Below are positions 44,931 to 56,262 of a DNA stretch of 64,000 nucleotides, piece by piece. Within the stretch, counting starts at the first letter, position 1. The number at the start of each line of letters is the position of its first letter. The DNA lies in the NCBI RefSeq assembly GCF_042186555.1, contig NC_133329.1, positions 192,983,960-193,047,959 of the forward strand. Direction: 5' to 3'. Under the pieces are notes generated by a model. It did not search any database. It saw nothing but the letters and a program-made list of their open reading frames with translations, and had not been told where the DNA came from. This DNA is from Aquarana catesbeiana. Taxonomy: Eukaryota > Chordata > Amphibia > Anura > Ranidae. Position numbers and translations under genes: made by a program.

Positions 44931-46512
44931 GCACAACATTTAGAAGCTTATGTCACACATCACCCACTCTTCTAACCACTTAAAGACAAAGCCCTTTCTG
45001 ACACTTTTTGTTTACATGAAAAGAATATTTTTTTTTGCAAGAAAATTACCTTGAACCCCCAAACATTATATATTTTTTTTAAAGCAAATGACCTACAGAT
45101 TAAAATGGTGGGTGTTTCATTTTTTTTTTTCTACACAGTATTTGCGCAGCGATTTTTCAAACACATTTTTTGGGGAAAAAACACATTTTTTTAAATTTTA
45201 ATGCACTAAAACACACTATATTGCCCAAATGTTTGATGAAATAAAAAAGATGATCTTAGGCCGAGTACATGGATACCAAACATGACATGCTTTAAAATTG
45301 CGCACAAACGTGCAGTGGCAACAAAATAAATAAATTTTTAAAAGCCTTTAAAAGCCTTTACAGGTTACCACTTTAGATTTACAGAAGAGGTCTACTGCTA
45401 AAATTACTGCCCTCGATCTGACCTTCGTGGTGATACCGCACATGCATGGTGCAATTGCTGTTTACATTTGACACCAGACCGACGCTAGCGTTCACCTTAG
45501 CGCGAGAGCAGGGGGGGACAGGGGTGCTTTTTTTTTTTTTTTTTTAAACTGTTCCTTTCATTTTTTTTTTTTAATCATTTTTATTGTTATCTCAGGGAAT
45601 GTAAATATCCCCTATGATAGCAATAGGTAGTGACAGGTACTCTTTTTTGAAAAAATTGGGGTCTATTAGACCCTAGATTTCTCCTCTGCCCTCAAAGCAT
45701 CTGACCACACCAAGATCGGTGTGATAAAATGCTTCCCCAATTTCCCAATGGCGCTGTTTACATTCGGCGAAATCTAGGTCATAAAATGCTCGTAGCTTCC
45801 GGTTTCTTAGGCCATAGAGATGTTTGGAGCCACTCTGGTCTCTGATCAGCTCTATGGTTAGCTGGCTGAATCACCAGCTGCATTCTCAGCTTCCCTGTTG
45901 AGACAGGAGAGCCAGAGAAAAACACGGAAGACGGTGGGGGAGGGGGGGCATTTCCTTCCACTGCTTGTAAAAGCAGTCTAGAGGCTAATTAGCTGCTAGG
46001 ATTGCTTTTACATGAAAGCCGACCGATGTCTGAAAAGAATGATACCAAGATGATACCTAAACCTGCAGACATCATTCTGGTATAACCACTCAAAGTCGTG
46101 AATGGCGTACCTGAAGACAAAAAAATGGTTAACAATAAAGCACAGTAAACGGTAAAGTATAAAAAACTGCATACCTGAAAAGCAAACATGATAAAACATA
46201 ACATAATAACAATAAAACATTGCAGAATAGAATACAGTAAAAAAGAGCAGAACAATAGAGAGAGAATAGAGAGAGAGAGAAAACAATAAAACGACAACTA
46301 TTTTTTTTATTTTATATTTTTGTTTGTGGGTTTTTTTTGTAACTAACTTTTATAACTGTAACCGGTTCCAGGTACGGGTCTCTCAAAATGCGATGGCATC
46401 TTGGGAGACCCTGTGAAAGTGTGCCTAGTCTGTGCAATGCTGTACCCTACGCTAATACTCAACTAGTGTATGGTAGCGTTCAAAACATTCACCAATGCAA
46501 AGACCAGGATTG

Positions 46513-46830
46513 TCAGGACAGGAGGGACAATAATAGCGTGTCACGCCTATATCCGCGCTTGCTGCAGACACGACATCTTTTTTGGGGGGGTTCGTTGGGT
46601 AGGGGTACTCGGGAGGACATAAAAATGCCTCTCATGCAGCCGACTGCATTTGGTTGGGGATGTGAATGGGGGAAGTACGGGTGCTGCGGAAGCAGTGGGT
46701 TCCCAATTAGGATTGGCAAATGCAGCAGGAAGGGCATTATGGGCACGACGGGCCTGTTTGTCTTCTTCTTGGTGGCAGCGGCACACTACTTGTGCTTGCC
46801 ACCTCACCAGATTGAACTGCACTTATGGCA
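46513..46830 (-). pseudogene. piggyBac transposase, C-terminal zinc-ribbon scrap
   Basis: On the minus strand the frames around 46746-46513 and 46822-46547 read RVPLPNEPPQKRCRVCSKRG, then YRRDT. This corresponds to the cysteine-rich DNA-binding end of the piggyBac transposase at 49311-49499 (RCRVCRKRKHRRDT). The sequence before it (CRCHQEEDKQARRAHN) does not match the catalytic domain, so the core has been deleted. The second half of the ribbon is shifted out of frame. Confidence 0.7.
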
Positions 46831-46913
46831 CTCGCCACGTCACCAAGTGTTACTGCAGTGCTGGTTTGACTACGACCGGGGTGTACTAGGCCGCTGGTGC
46901 TTGCCAGTTCCCC

Positions 46914-47534
46914 AAAACGCTACCAAAAAAACTGTTAGCGATCGCAGGGATCAGGACTGACTCTGCGAACGCTGCAGTTATGCGTTTAGAGTTTTGTAAG
47001 TGACAGTGATCGATCGATACTGCACTTGGGTGGGCTGGGCCGGGCAGAGGGGCAAAACGCAGGTGCTAGCAGGTATCTGGGCTGATCCCGCTAACGCTGC
47101 ATTTTTGGGAACCCTAAACTGCTGGGGATGCTAATATAGATCTGATCGGATCAGATATTGATCCGTTCAGATACTACACCACTAAGGGAGGTGTACGGTG
47201 CGTGCGTGGGTGTTAGCGGTACTGGCGTTAACCTGACGCTGCTTGGGGCTAGTGTTTGCCAGTTCACTAAAACGCTACCAAAAAAACTGTTAGCGATCGC
47301 AGGGATCAGGCCTGCCTCTGCGAACGCTGCAGTTATGCGTTTAGTGTTTTGTAAGTGACAGTGATCGATCGATACTGCACTTGAGTGGGCTGGGCTGGGC
47401 CGGGCGGAGGGGCAAAATGCAGGTGCTAGCAGGTATCTGGGCTGATCCCGCTAACACTGCGTTTTTGGGAACCCTAAACTGCTGGGGACGCTAGTATAGA
47501 TCTGATCGGATCAGATATTGATCCGTTCAGATAC
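46914..47534. repeat. Tandem duplication with a 355-bp unit in the inner piggyBac element
   Basis: AAAACGCTACCAAAAAAACT starts both units, at 46914 and 47269. The second unit stops after GATCCGTTCAGATAC (47534). Units share GTGATCGATCGATACTGCAC and GATCTGATCGGATCAGATAT, which are short palindromes. A single, more diverged copy of the unit lies in the outer element at 50580-50840. Confidence 0.85.
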
Positions 47535-48386
47535 GCATATCACCGCCGGGTGATCAGGGGGCTCAGGGGTAAACCTTTATTAGGTAATAAACGACGAGTG
47601 CCCTGACACTATAAAAAATAAACGAACTAACCAGCGTCACCCGTAACAGTTATACGGTGATCACTGGTGAAAGGGTTAACTAGGGGGCAATCAAGGGGTT
47701 AAAACATTTATTAGATAGTATATGGGGGTCCCTGTCGCTATAAAACGCTGATGGCGAACCTAAATATTTAGCTCCCTAACTAGCGTCACCAGCGACACTA
47801 ATACAGCGACAGAAAAATGATCGCTTAGTGACACTGGCAACGGGGGGTGATCAAGGGGTTAAAACTTTATTAGGGTGGGTTAGGGGGGTACCCTAGACCT
47901 AAAGGGGGCTAACAATAACTGCCCTACCACACTGTCACAAACTGACACCATGCAGTAATCAGAAAAAAAAAACTGCTTGGTGTCAGTGTGACGGGGGGGG
48001 GGGAGGGGTGACTGGGGGGCGATCGGGGGTGTAATGTGTGCCTGGCATGTTCTACTGTGTGTGTATGTGTTGTGCACTCACAGTGATGTCTTCTCTCCTC
48101 GGTGCCGGAACGTAAAATACAGAGCCGAGGAGAGATGACATCATTTCCTTTGCTGCTGTTTAGCATACAGCAGCAAAGGAAGATTCTCTTTGGCTGGGAG
48201 CGATCGCGAGGGGGGGCCACGAACGGATGGTCTCCCCCTCACCTCTCATTGCTCCCAGTCACAAGGCGACCGCCTCGGGCACCGGGGGGGGGTGTCCGAT
48301 CGGACCCCCCGCCCGCGGGAGGCAGATCACGTATATATACGTGATTCTGCCTGCCCGTGCCAGGCAGTGAGGCGGTCGTCAAGTGG
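47535..48386 (-). other. Subterminal region of the inner piggyBac element, hairpin-bearing
   Basis: Repeated short segments such as AACTAGCGTCAC, GGGGTGATCAAGGGGTTAAAA and GACACTAATAC alternate here. The last 300 bp has GC hairpins (around 48120-48180 the arms are TTCCTTTGCTGCTGT). No gene is seen. Cis-acting transposase sites of piggyBac elements lie in such subterminal DNA. Confidence 0.55.
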
Positions 48387-49310
48387 TTAACACTGTTTCT
48401 TTCATTTTTTTTTGTTTTGTTTTGTATCATTTTTATCGTTGTCACAGGGAATGTAAATACCCCCTATGATAGCAATATGTAGTGACAGGAACTTTTTTTT
48501 TTTTTTTTTTTAATGGGGTCTATTAGACTCTAGAACTCTCCTTAGCCCTTAAAGCATCTGACCACACCAAGACTGGTATGATAAGATGCTTTCCCAATGG
48601 CGCTGTTTATATCTGTCAAAACCATGAAATGCTCGTAGCTTCCAGTTTCTTATACCATAGAGATGATTGGAGCCATTCTGGTCTCCGATCAGCTCTATGG
48701 TAAGCTGGCGGAACCACCGACTGCATTCTCGGGTTCCCCAGTGGGACAAGAGAGCCTGAGAAAACCGTGAAAGACGGCAGGAGGTTGGGGGGGGGACATT
48801 CTTGTAAAAGCAGTGTAGCGGCTAATTGGCCGTTAGGATTGCTTTTACATGAAAGCCGACCACCGGCTGAAAATAATGATACCAAGAAGATACCTAAACC
48901 TGCAGGCATTATTCAGATATAACCACTCAAAGTCCAGCAATATACCAGTACGTCGCTGGTCTATAAATCAGTGCTGCAGCTGAATGGCGTACCTGCAAAG
49001 CAAACTATGGTTAACAATAAAACACAGTAACAGTACAGTATGACAGTAGAATGACTTAACTGCAAAGCAAACACGATAAAACACAGTAACAATAAAACAT
49101 TGTTAAGCATAAAATACAGTAAAACAGAGCAGAATAGAGAGAGAGAAGTAAAATAAAATGAAATTATATTTTAAAAAATTCTTTTTTTTACACTTTCATT
49201 TGTAACTGTAAAGGTTCCAGGTTCGGGTCTCTCAAAATGCGATGGCCATCTCATCTTTTGAGACCTTGTGTGATAGTGTGCCCTAGGACTGTGCCGTGCT
49301 GTACCCTATG

Positions 49311-50490
49311 CTAATACTCCACTAGTGTGTGGTAGTGACGGAAACAGTCCCAGGTGCAGAGATCAGGTTGGTCAGGACAGGAGGGACAATAATAGCGGGT
49401 GTCACGCCTATGTTTGCGTTTTCTACAGACACGACATCTTCTTTGGGGGTGATCTTTTGGCAGGGGTACCAGGGAGGACATCCGGAAAATGCGTCTCATG
49501 CAGCCGGCTCACTGCATTTGGATTGGGAAGTTGGGCCACAGCACCATCTGGAAACAGAAGGGCTCTGATGATCTCTTCCTGGAGTTTGTCCTTCCATCTC
49601 ACGGCAAGCAATTCCTTGGACCTCAAGCAGGCTCTCTCCCCCGTCTAAGTCGGGCATCTACAAGCCATTGGGGAAAGCCCCGTCGATTAGATCGCACAGT
49701 GCCACATGCACCAATTTGTAATTGAAAGAGGTGTCTAAAAGTGGCACGCTTGTATAGAAATTGTCCATGTATAAATGGTACCCCTTTCCGAACAAGGGTG
49801 ACACCAAGTCCCAAACGATCTTGCCGCTGCTCCCTATGTAGTCTGGGCAGTTGGGGGGCTCCACGCTTCTATCTTTTCCTCATTAACCAGGAACCTATAT
49901 GTATAGCCCGTGGCCCTGTCACAGAGCTTATACATCTTAACCCCATATCTGGCATGCTTGCTGGGGAGAAACTGTTTGAACACAAGGCGGACAGAAAATT
50001 TTATCGGGGACTCATCAACACAGACATCTTGATCAGGAATAAACAAGGCTGCAAATTGTTGGTTGAAGTGGTTTACAAGGGACCTAATTTTATGGAGCTG
50101 ATCATATTCAGGGTCACCCCAAAAATGACTAAGTTCATGGTCATTGAAATACACAAACCACAAGATTTGGATCTGCAAACATATCAGGGAGGACACTATG
50201 GGCTCTATGGCTTGTGTTCGAGCTCTTGGTGTCTGCGGGACACTACTTGTGCTAGCCACTGCACCAGCTTGAACTGTACTTATGGGACTCACCACGTCAC
50301 CAAGTGATACTGTAGTGCTGGTTTGTCTACGACCAGGATGTACTAGGCCGCTGGTGCTTGTCAGTTCACCAGAAGGTTGAGCAGCACTAGTACTGGCTCT
50401 CTGCTATATATGAGAACCATGCGGTTGTTGCAACTCAGCGCTTCCCCTGCGCTCTCATCCGTCATGCCTAGCATCGTGTAGGCCTCTTCA
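49311..50490 (-). pseudogene. piggyBac transposase (PGBD4-like), broken
   Basis: piggyBac transposases cut and paste DNA at TTAA with three catalytic Asp residues. On the minus strand 50490-50296 has a decayed acidic N-terminus (MTDESAGEALSC). The frame 50295-49834 reads NDHELSHFWGDPEYDQLHKI, IPDQDVCVDESPIKF (first catalytic Asp region) and KHARYGVKMYKLCDRATGYT. A frame change leads to 49864-49658 with GKGYHLYMDNFYTSVPLL (a further catalytic Asp) and stops after FPNGL. 49499-49311 is the C-terminal zinc ribbon (RCRVCRKRKHRRDT, YCPSCPDQPDLC). Stops and frameshifts rule out function. Confidence 0.88.
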
Positions 50491-51764
50491 CTTCACTTAA
50501 TTTTGGCCTCCTAATTTACAGATACAGCTAGTGTGACTCACAGGTGAAAAAGGACCTGGTTGTCAGAGACTGCTTGAATAGCTACCAAAAAATTAACTGT
50601 TAGCGTTAGCATGGATCGGGCGGGACTCTGCTGACGCTGCAGTTTTGAGTGTTGTGTTTTGTAAAGTGACAGTGATATATTGATACTGCACATTGGGTAA
50701 GCTGGGCAGAGGGGCTAAACACAGGTGCTGGAAGGTATTTGGGCTCATCCTGCGAACGCCGTGTTTTTTGTAACACTATACTACTGGGGACGCGAATATA
50801 GTTCTGATCAGATCAAAGATATTGATCTGTTCAGACACTATACTAGTAATGGAGCTATATAGTGTGTGTGCGGTTGTTAGTGTTCCTGGCACTGATTTGA
50901 TACTGTCTGGGATTGACGCTGACCCTAACTGACGCTAAAACCTAACTGATGTCACCCGTGACACAAATACGGTGATCAGAAACTAGATCTGTACACTATA
51001 TTAGTGAGACGGGGTGAAAGGGTTAACTGGTGGGTGAATAAGTGGTTAAACCCTTCTTGGTGAATATGCGGTGGGTACCCTGATGCTATACAAGACTGAT
51101 GGTGACTAGCTAACTAGCGTCACCTGTGACACCAATACGGTGATCAGAAAAAATATCTGTACACTATATTAGTGACACTGTCACAGCGGGTGAAAGGGTT
51201 AACTGGGGGGTGATCAAGGGGTTAAAATCTTTATTAGGGAATATATGGGGGTACCTTAAACCTACCTGGGCCTACCACTAACTGCCCTAGCGCTGTTTAG
51301 TTTCACAAGTGACACCAGTACAGTGATCAGTGAAAAATATGAAAACTGCACTTGGTGACACTGACAGGGAGTGAAAGGGTTAACTTGGGGGGGGGGGGGG
51401 TTGATCAAAGGGTTAAAAGTGTGCCTGTGTGTACTGGTGTTAGTGTACTCACAGTAGATGTCTTCTGCTCGCTCGCTGGAACTGAGAAGGGCTCCATGAG
51501 GGGAGATGACATCACTTTCTCTGGACGTGTTTACATTACACAGGCAGAGGACAGTCTGCCATTTGCCAGAACCAAACAGCAGGTCCAGGCCACAATCATT
51601 GACCTGGGTCTGTAGACTGATTGGTTCTCCACTGAATCCGATTGATGCGGGGATGGCGAGGGCGCACCCCCTACCCATGGGTGCGAGTGCTGTACCGATA
51701 CAGTGACTCGCTCAGGGGGAGCCGCCCTGCCGCAGTATAACTGCGGCGGCTGGTCGGCAAGTGG
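50491..51764 (-). other. Terminal region of the outer piggyBac element upstream of transposase
   Basis: No coding sequence is present. It holds a diverged 355-bp-type unit (about 50580-50840), repeated CACC(T/C)GTGACACnAATACGGTGA blocks and a GC hairpin next to the terminus (51725-51748, CTGCCGCAG around TATAA). On the minus strand this is where the transposase promoter would lie. Confidence 0.5.
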
Positions 51765-52252
51765 TTAAAGTGATTGTAAAGTCTCGTTTAAAAAAAAAAA
51801 AAAAACTAACAAACATGTTATACTTGCCTACTCTGTGCACTTGGTTTTGCACAGAGCAGCCTGGATCCTCTTCTTCTAGGGTCCCTCTTCGCTGCTCCTG
51901 GCCCCTCCATCCTGTTGAGTGCTCCCAAGCAAGCAGCTTGCTATGGGGGCACCCGAGTCGAGTCACAGCACCCTGTGTCCATTTAGACATGGAGCCCCAA
52001 ACCGGCCCCATTCCCTCTCTCCCCTGATTGGCTGTCTTTGATTGACAGCTGCGGGAGCCAAATGCACTGCTGCTAAGTCTCAAACAATCAGGAGGGAGAG
52101 TCCCGGACAACCGAGGCAGTTGTGCACATCGCTGGATAGAGATGGGCTCAGGTAAGTATTAGGGGGCTGCTGCACACAGAAGGCTTTTTATCTTAAAGCA
52201 CAGAATGCATTAAGATACAAAATAAAAAAACCTTCTGCCATTACAACTTTAA
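51765..52252. mobile_element. TTAAAG-ended MITE, first copy of a tandem pair
   Basis: It begins TTAAAGTGATTGTAAAG and ends TTACAACTTTAA, which are imperfect inverted termini. The body has TGTGCACTTGG..TTGCACAGAGCAGCC, GATTGGCTGTCTTTGATTGA and GGGCTCAGGTAAGTATTAGG. The first TTAA is shared with the right flank of the outer piggyBac element. It has no coding capacity. Confidence 0.75.
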
Positions 52253-52684
52253 AGCAATTGTAAACTCTTGTTTTCTTTTTTATAAAAATAACAAACATGT
52301 TACACTTACCTCATTCTGTGCAGTGGATTTGCACAGAGCAGCCCAGATCCTCCTCTTCTCTGATCCCTCTTCGGCTCTCCCTGCCCCTCCGTCCTGTTGA
52401 ATGCCCTCAAAGCAAGCAACTTTCTATGGGGGGCATCCAAGCCGAGTCACAGCTCCCTGTGTCCATTCAGGCCCCACCCCTCACTTCCCTGATTGGCTAA
52501 ATGACTTTGATTGACAGCCACGGAAGCCAATGCTGTGTCTCAGCCAATCAACAGAGTCCTGGGCAGCTACAACATTCGTGGACATTGCTGGAGAGAAATG
52601 GGGCTCAGGTAAGTATTAGGGGGTGCTGCTACACACAGAATGTTTTTTATCTTAATGCATGGAATACATTGTAGACTCTTTAAA
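52253..52684. mobile_element. TTAAAG-ended MITE, second copy of the tandem pair
   Basis: This follows the first copy head to tail, sharing the junction TTTAAAGCAATTGTAAAC. It repeats the same body in the same order (TTTGCACAGAGCAGCC, GATTGGCTAAATGACTTTGA, GGGGCTCAGGTAAGTATTAG) with many differences. It ends GTAGACTCTTTAAAG. The divergence argues for two insertions rather than a recent duplication. Confidence 0.72.
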
Positions 52685-52894
52685 GCAAGACTATAATCAA
52701 GGCCATGCTTAGGTATAGATACATGAAACGCAGAAGTCCATAAAAAAAAAAAAACAAAAAAAATGAGCTACAAATATATAAAACATATACAGTACAAAGA
52801 AGAGAAAAAAATATATAAATAGATGGTAAAAGGTGAAAATTGATTATACTGTATAAAAATATGTATATAATGATTAAACGATAAATAAAAATAA
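52685..52894. other. AT-rich gene-free stretch
   Basis: A-rich sequence (AAAAAAAAAACAAAAAAAAT near 52745) with no ORF of interest. Nothing is recognisable here. Confidence 0.5.
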
Positions 52895-53047
52895 TTTGCC
52901 ACTTCAACACCAGGCACTTATGCACCTTCCTGCCCCGACCAATTTTCAGCTTTCAAAGTGCTCTAACACTTTGAATGACAATTACTCAGTCATGCTACAC
53001 TGTATCCAAACAAATTTTTCATATTTTTTTTCTCAAAATATAGCTTT

Positions 53048-53064
53048 CTTTTGGTGGTATTTAA
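53048..53064. repeat. Target-site duplication of L1 copy 4 (left)
   Basis: CTTTTGGTGGTATTTAA is identical to 58012-58028. It belongs to the interrupted piggyBac-type arm, which reads uninterrupted when one copy is removed. Confidence 0.95.
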
Positions 53065-53425
53065 GGTTGAATATGTTTTATTGACTTTTTGTTTTCAAAT
53101 AAAGCAACAGGGGTACAGAAAGAAAAAAAGAGGGGGGGGGTAGTGGTAAACTAATACGAAAACGTGTACAAAACACTGCATACATTTGTATATGTGCGCT
53201 TCTCAATAACATACTTTAATATCCATGTCACTTTGGATCACGGGTGGTAGTACACAACAAAAGAACGATCAGTTGTGGGGGGGGGGGTGTAGAAGGGGGA
53301 AGAGTAGCTGACAAAAAGAATCTAAGGAGGCTCTTTTTATTTGATTTAGTTGGACCAGGTAGGATGGATAGGAGAGCCACCTTAGGGGAGGGAATGAGAG
53401 AATCATTATACATGTCATTGCAGAT

Positions 53426-54462
53426 TTAATTAATCAGGTTAAAAAAAGGGCGAACTCGACCACATTCCCACCACACATGGAGGTAGGTACCTTTCTCTGT
53501 GACAGCGCCAGCAGATGTCAGTAGTGTTGGGGAACATTCTGTGAACTGTGACTGGATCCCTGTACCACCGAGATAGGAGTTTGTAATTCTTCTCCTGTGT
53601 GAACCCGAAGATAGATGATTTGTGAGTGAGGGTAAATGAGGTGTGCCATTGTCCTGGGGAAATTTCAATCCACAAATCCTGGGACGACTTCTGCATGAAG
53701 TTAGGCACTACATTATGGGTGTGGAACAGAATTTCTTTGTATATCAGAGATAGGGTATATCTGGGGATCTGAGAGAGACTACACATGTCCTCAAAAGCTG
53801 TAAGTGGTCTGTGGAATCTGTCCACAAAGGTGTGGGGTTTTGCTAAATTGCGATAGAGACAGCATGGATAACCAGTCAGCTGTGGTGGGGGACTGGTGAC
53901 CCTGTTGTGGTTGAAATTGGCCTGTAGTGGTGTGGAAAAATTTTCCTGCCGTGGGCCATCGAGTGCTTTCATAAGAACCACAGTGTCCCAAGGCATTATA
54001 AGCAAGGAGTGCCGGGTTATCAAATAAGGGGGCCAGTGGACAACGCATAGGTGAGTTGTTTACTGTACCATAGAGATAATGTCTAGTGTCAAGCGGGAAA
54101 GCTCAGTCATGGTGCAGAATTTAGCGTAATATCCCCAGAGCTCTAGCTCGAAGGTCCACTAGAGCCATGTCTTGTTCTATGGTCGTAGAGGGTTTGGTCA
54201 AGGGATGGGGGAGCCATTCGAGTAGTCTAGAGAATATGGCGGAGGAGTGATAAATCTGAAAGTCCGGAAGACTGATTCCCCCCCCCCCCCCGAGCAGGGG
54301 AGAGCATAGTATTTTATGTTTGAGTCTGGAGGGGTGGTGTTGCCAAATGAATTTGATCACTAGTGAGCGGAGTGTGTGAAAAAAGGCACAGGGGAGGGTG
54401 ATTGGGAGGGCTTGAAATAGATACAATAATTTGGGAAGAGTGTGCAACTTGAGGACGTTCAT
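53426..54462 (-). pseudogene. L1 ORF2 (copy 4): thumb and C-terminal region
   Basis: 54462-54121 gives MNVLKLHTLPKLLYLFQALP and FIWQHHPSRLKHKIL, with GGGISLPDFQIYHSSAIFSR of the region after the thumb. 54023-53439 gives PHTFVDRFHRPLTAFEDMC and WHTSFTLTHKSSI, then NYKLLSRWYRDPVTVHRMFP and CWRCHRERYLPPCVVGMW. The knuckle keeps its first Cys pair, but its His has been lost (the tail of the other copies reads GTHLH or FFHLIW). Frames change near 54110 and 54030. Confidence 0.82.
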
Positions 54463-54693
54463 TTGGTCGAACCAAGATAGTTTAAGATGGTGCCATGATT
54501 CTAAAGATCGCCTGATCTTAGTCAGTAAGGGGCTGAAGTTCAGGGGATAAATATCATGAAAGTCTCAAGGGATCTTAGTCCCTAGGTACTTAATCTACCA
54601 AGAATGCCAATGGAAAGGGAATTGCTGCCAGATCGTGGTCACAACTGCTGAAAGTAAATATATATTTAGGGCTTCTGTTTTGGAGATATTTAG

Positions 54694-55882
54694 TTAAAAA
54701 TTACTATGGGCTCCAAAGCGATCAAGCTCTTGGACAGAGGCGGGAATACTAATATGTGGTTGTGTAATATATAGTAATAAGTCGTCAGCATAAGGGGATA
54801 ACTTGCAGTGCGCCGAGAGTGTGGGAATTCTGTGGATAGAGTCATTATGATGAATGGTCTGAGCCAAGTGTTTGATTGTTATTGCGAACAGCAATGGGGA
54901 CAGCGGGCATCCCTGTCTGGTGCCATTAGCTGCGACTTTCACCGAGGGGTTAGAATACAGGGACATTATTTTGGCCAATAACTTAGGGTCTAGTCCAATC
55001 TGTTGTAGGAACAACTGAAGAAACGGCCAGCTGACCCTATCAAAGGCTTTCTCAGCGTCACAGGCCAGTAGACAGGTGGGGATTCGCTTCTGTTGAGCGT
55101 AGGATATTAGATGAAGTATCTTAGTAGTGTTATCTCTGGCCTCTTGTCCCGGAATGAAAGCTACTTGGTCGTTCTGAACAAGGGAGCAGAGTAGGGGAGC
55201 GAGACGATTCGCTATAATTTTTGAAAATAACTTGAGATCAACATTTAGTAATCATATGGGTCTATAATTGCCGCAATTTGTGTGTTCTTTCCCTGGTTTG
55301 GGGATCACTACTCTCCGGGCTTGGAGTAGCTGGGGAGAGAGGGGGTGTGTCTCAACTACCTCCTCAAACGCATGTGCCATAATCAGGCCAGTTGGGGGGG
55401 CGAACGTTTTATAGAACCGGGGAGGAGTATATCCACCCGAGCCTGGGCTTTTCTCATTTTTAAGCCCTTTTATCACCCTCAGGAAATCTGAGGTAGTGAT
55501 TGGTTGTTCAAGACTTTCTATGTCACTGGGGGGGGATCATAGGTAAGGCAGTGTCCTATATGTATTGTGACATACCTAGTTGATCTGAATTGAGGCGAGC
55601 GCCTGCTTCAGAGGGTAGGGGCAGATTATATAGTGAGGTGTAGAATTCTTTAAATTCAGAGACAATTTCCGAGTTCTTATGAAGTTTTTGGTTAGAGGAG
55701 GTGATAATGTGGGGTATATTCTGTCTGTGATGTATAACTTGAGCTAAATATTTCCCACATTTGTTAGCTTGGGTATAGTGGAGATGGCTGCCTTTATGTA
55801 TAGCGGCTAATGAGCATTCCATTAAAAGGCGCAGGCGTGCGTTAGACAACTCCGCCAGCATCTTGAGGTCTTTAACGTGCAT
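54694..55882 (-). pseudogene. L1 ORF2 (copy 4): reverse transcriptase
   Basis: 55882-55556 is the linker (AELSNARLRLLMECSLAAIH, KCGKYLAQVIHHRQ). 55476-55252 has the entry motif LKNEKSPGSGGYTPPRFYK and GKEHTNCGNYRPI. Around 55240-55015 the minus strand retains motif A pieces in broken frames (AFDRVSWPF). 55014-54694 has NGTRQGCPLSPLLFAITI (motif B) and LSPYADDLLLYI (motif C, YADD). The catalytic motifs are recognisable, but they are spread over at least three frames. Confidence 0.85.
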
Positions 55883-56262
55883 TTATGTGATGCTTCAAGA
55901 GAAGCAAAAAGAGCAAAGAGGCGGTTAATGTACCCCTGTGCAGGCACGCTTCAATCTAGAGTCATGTTGGATAAAAATCCCTCGTAGAACGCATTTCAAA
56001 GTCACCCACTGATTCATGGCAGAGGTCTCGTCCCTTATGTGAAAATGGATGAAGTCCCCTATAGCCTTGGATATCGCCGCTGTACAATGCTATGTCTGTG
56101 AGTGGGTTATTGTTTAGTCTCCACGTGCAGCTACGTGTATGTCGTGGGAGTCTACCTAGGGTGAGGTGTACTGGTGCGAAGTCTGACCATAGTTTTAGTC
56201 CAATTGTACAGGAAGGGTTGTAATCCAGTAGGGATTGTGAAAGGAAGATGTAGTCTATCCTG

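Larger units (their letters stand above)
43483..48386 (-). mobile_element. Inner piggyBac-type element, inserted in an internal TTAA of its sibling
   Basis: TTAA flanks it at 43479-43482 and 48387-48390. The left end reads CCACTTAAGCCCCGG, and the right end complements to CCACTTGACGACCGCC. It contains the AT-rich arm, alternating satellite blocks (43920-44930), a central region matching 48391-49300 of the outer copy, a transposase C-terminal scrap and a 355-bp tandem duplication. The transposase core is missing, so it is non-autonomous. Sequence either side of it (43430-43480 and 48391-48480) is a continuous counterpart of its own 45520-45620. Confidence 0.85.
38299..51764 (-). mobile_element. 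Outer piggyBac-type element, split by a retroviral remnant and a sibling piggyBac copy
   Basis: TTAA lies at 38295-38298 and 51765-51768. The left end CCACTTAAGGACTGG and right end (complement CCACTTGCCGACCAGCC) match the ends of the inner copy. The arms run 38299-38912, 42096-43478 and 48391-51764. Joining them leaves about 5.4 kb, close to the 4.9 kb of the inner copy. The right part holds a broken transposase on the minus strand, so the strand is given by that gene. This is the closest thing to a source element in the window. Confidence 0.82.

Noticed and set aside
46388..46960. 190-codon plus ORF
   Set aside because: It lies antisense to the piggyBac transposase C-terminal scrap and within duplicated non-coding repeat, with no recognisable domain.
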